Positions 5,594 to 6,505 of a stretch of DNA of 6,505 nt are shown piece after piece (within the stretch, counting starts at the first letter, position 1; each line of letters starts with the position of its first letter). Source of the DNA: DAOTTW01 sp034437615 (GTDB lineage Bacteria > Chloroflexota > Anaerolineae > Aggregatilineales > Phototrophicaceae); the NCBI GenBank assembly GCA_034437615.1, contig DAOTTW010000049.1, positions 1 through 6,505 on the forward strand. Reading direction: 5' to 3'. A program made the position numbers and the translations under genes. The notes below the pieces were generated by a model, which was given only the letters and a program-made list of their open reading frames with translations, ran no database searches and had not been told where the DNA came from.

Positions 5594-5622
5594 AAAAGGC
5601 ACCTGCTACTATAGCACGTGCC
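5594..5622 (-). terminator. Intrinsic terminator of tRNA-Ser
   Basis: On the minus strand GGCAC-G-TGCTA pairs with TAGCA-G-GTGCC (10 pairs with one internal G-G mismatch) around the loop TAG, followed by TTTT (5597-5594). It starts 40 bases after the tRNA-Ser 3' end and separates the tRNA from the operon at 5542. A TGC-TATAGT sequence in the hairpin also looks like an extended -10 box. Confidence 0.72.
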
Positions 5623-5662
5623 GCTGTGGTGTGTATTGGCTGTCTCGTCTGTGATTGCTGTG

Positions 5663-5750
5663 CGGAAGGGGTGGGATTCGAACCCACGGTACCCCAGGAG
5701 GGCACACCTGTTTTCGAGACAGGCCCAATCAACCGCTCTGGCACCCTTCC
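5663..5750 (-). tRNA. tRNA-Ser (anticodon CGA)
   Basis: This is an 88-nt class II tRNA. The acceptor is GGAAGGG/CCCTTCC with discriminator G. The D arm is CCA/TGG, and the anticodon stem CCTGT/ACAGG surrounds CTCGAAA (anticodon CGA, reading UCG). A long variable arm GTGCCC/GGGTAC is present, with T stem GTGGG/CCCAC around TTCGAAT. The long variable arm and the anticodon both give serine. CCA is not encoded. It has a promoter upstream (5799-5827) and a terminator downstream. Confidence 0.97.
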
Positions 5751-5798
5751 GGTTGATGGTGATGCTATCGCCATGCAGCTTGACTACTCGGATTTTGC

Positions 5799-5827
5799 AT
5801 TATAAGCCGCATGGCAGGGCTTGAACA
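5799..5827 (-). promoter_or_regulatory. Probable promoter of tRNA-Ser
   Basis: A perfect TATAAT (5804-5799 on the minus strand) stands 17 bases after TGTTCA (5827-5822), a weak 3-of-6 -35 box. Transcription would start near 5792, about 40 bases before the mature tRNA. The -35 box lies in the loop side of an inverted repeat that follows tadA. Confidence 0.6.
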
Positions 5828-5839
5828 TGGTCAACCTGC
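5814..5839. repeat. Inverted repeat at the tadA 3' end
   Basis: GCAGG (5814-5818) pairs with CCTGC (5835-5839) and TTGA (5821-5824) with TCAA (5831-5834), with a 2-base bulge and a 6-base loop. It begins on the last base of the tadA stop codon and has no T-run. It may slow or end tadA transcription, or act as an operator over the tRNA-Ser -35 box, which it overlaps. Confidence 0.45.
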
Positions 5840-6315
5840 TATTTCTGGCCCTGTGACCGCAGATAGCGAAAGAACGCCCGGATTTGCTCGGCGGCTTCGT
5901 CCGCATATAGCCCACTGTGGACCTCTACGTGATGATTCAGGCCGGGGTAGTGCAGCACGTCCAGCAGGCTGCCGCCTGCGCCTGCTTTGGGGTCGGCTGT
6001 GGCATACACGAGGCGCGGCAGGCGGGCCAGCACCATCGCGCCAGCGCACATGATGCAGGGTTCCAGCGTGCAGTACAGCGTCACGCCATCCAGCCGCCAA
6101 TGCCCGATAAATTGCGCGGCCTGCCGGATGGCGATCATCTCGGCGTGTGCGGTGGGGTCGTCGTCGGCTTCACGCCGATTGTAGCCGCGCCCGATAATCA
6201 CGCCGTCCTTCACCGCCAACGCGCCAATCGGCACATCCCCATAAGCGCGGGCGTGTTCGGCTTCCCGCAGCGTCAGGCGCATCCATTTTGCATCGTCTGT
6301 GTTGCAATGCGTCAT
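5839..6315 (-). CDS. tadA: tRNA(adenine-34) deaminase TadA
   Basis: The 158-residue protein is a full-length TadA. DVPIGALAV (27-35) and NRREADDDPTAHAEMIAI (46-63) lead to the cytidine-deaminase motif H57-A-E59, and TLEPCIMCAGAM (83-94) supplies PCxxC. His57, Cys87 and Cys90 bind zinc and Glu59 is the proton shuttle. DPKAGAGGSLLDVL (108-121) and the C-terminal FFRYLRSQ helix are also typical. By family knowledge it converts A34 of tRNA-Arg(ACG) to inosine in the cytoplasm and is usually essential. The start chosen keeps the N-terminal DDAKWMRLTLREAE helix. There is no good Shine-Dalgarno before the ATG, and the stop of the upstream gene is 6 bp away, so translation may depend on the upstream gene. 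It is followed by tRNA-Ser(CGA), which is not its known substrate. Confidence 0.96.
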   Translation of the reverse strand: MTHCNTDDAKWMRLTLREAEHARAYGDVPIGALAVKDGVIIGRGYNRREADDDPTAHAEMIAIRQAAQFIGHWRLDGVTLYCTLEPCIMCAGAMVLARLPRLVYATADPKAGAGGSLLDVLHYPGLNHHVEVHSGLYADEAAEQIRAFFRYLRSQGQK

Positions 6316-6321
6316 GTGTCG

Positions 6322-6505
6322 CTAGAACAAGCTGAGTTGCTTCGGGTCGTCGTCGGCTTGCTCTGCGGCGTCACGCTCTGCCTGCTCCGCTAATTGCTCC
6401 GCGCTTAACGGCTGGCCTGCCTCATCATGGCCCGCCTGTAGCAACGCCTGACCCTGCTCCGTGCAGAGCGTACAGGTGCATTCTGCTGGATGTGGCCCCG
6501 GCACA
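6322..6505 (-). CDS. Unidentified protein, C-terminal part with a QLSLF tail (runs off window)
   Basis: The frame is open from the window edge to TAG at 6322-6324. It reads GPHPAECTCTLCTEQGQALLQAGHDEAG, then a Glu/Ala-rich helix LSAEQLAEQAERDAAEQADDDP, then ends KQLSLF. The codon at the edge is GTG. It could be a start but lies too close to the edge to judge, so I treat the gene as 5' truncated. CTCTLC and two His nearby might bind metal. The extreme C-terminal QLSLF fits the QL(S/D)LF consensus by which DNA polymerase and repair proteins bind the beta sliding clamp. The parent protein is not recognised. It ends 6 bp before tadA and probably shares its transcript. Confidence 0.6.
   Translation of the reverse strand, partial: VPGPHPAECTCTLCTEQGQALLQAGHDEAGQPLSAEQLAEQAERDAAEQADDDPKQLSLF

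Noticed and set aside
5543..5602. 20-residue extension of the 55-aa protein
   Set aside because: It would start inside the tRNA-Ser terminator, and the ATG at 5542 has the well-placed GGAG.
5917..6393. 158-aa + strand frame opposite tadA
   Set aside because: It is antisense to a full TadA with all zinc ligands and shows no family features.
1..6505. CRISPR array, phage genes or toxin-antitoxin pair
   Set aside because: No regularly spaced direct repeats, integrase, structural phage genes or recognisable toxin were found. Uma2 alone is not evidence of a defence system.

Overview
This 6.5 kb window looks like ordinary chromosomal DNA from a bacterium with moderately high GC. The best guess is Chloroflexota (Anaerolineae-like). 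That guess rests on the mix of a DUF1684 protein, a Uma2-type nuclease-fold protein, a long GNAT-like protein of the YghO type and a HEARO-like RNA element. It is inference only, because no marker gene is present.

Layout. At 1-165 (+) lies the C-terminus of an aldose 1-epimerase-like protein. The 343-bp gap that follows holds a perfect 8-bp palindrome (248-267) and a compact structured element (290-479). The element is bounded by a perfect 14-bp inverted repeat and folds into a nested series of stems resembling the HEARO/omega-RNA of IscB elements, but it carries no iscB gene. Next on the minus strand come a GT2 polyprenyl-phosphate glycosyltransferase (509-1483) and, upstream of it, tRNA-Asn(GTT) with its own consensus promoter and intrinsic terminator. 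A GNAT-type acetyltransferase (1788-2930, +) converges on a four-gene minus-strand cluster, and the two share the 4 bp TTAA that forms both stop codons.

The minus-strand cluster reads, in transcription order, a 55-aa orphan protein, a DUF1684 protein, a Uma2-family protein and an extracellular solute-binding protein. Junctions are -1, about 10 and 12 bp, so it looks like one operon. Upstream of it, also on the minus strand, are tRNA-Ser(CGA) with a promoter and a terminator, the tRNA adenosine deaminase gene tadA, and the 3' end of an unidentified gene whose product ends in QLSLF, a beta-clamp-binding type of tail.

The genes do not make one pathway. There are two translation-related blocks (tRNA-Asn; tadA plus tRNA-Ser), an envelope glycosylation gene, and an operon that may deal with extracytoplasmic solutes. 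The most unusual item is the standalone HEARO/omega-RNA-like element at 290-479.
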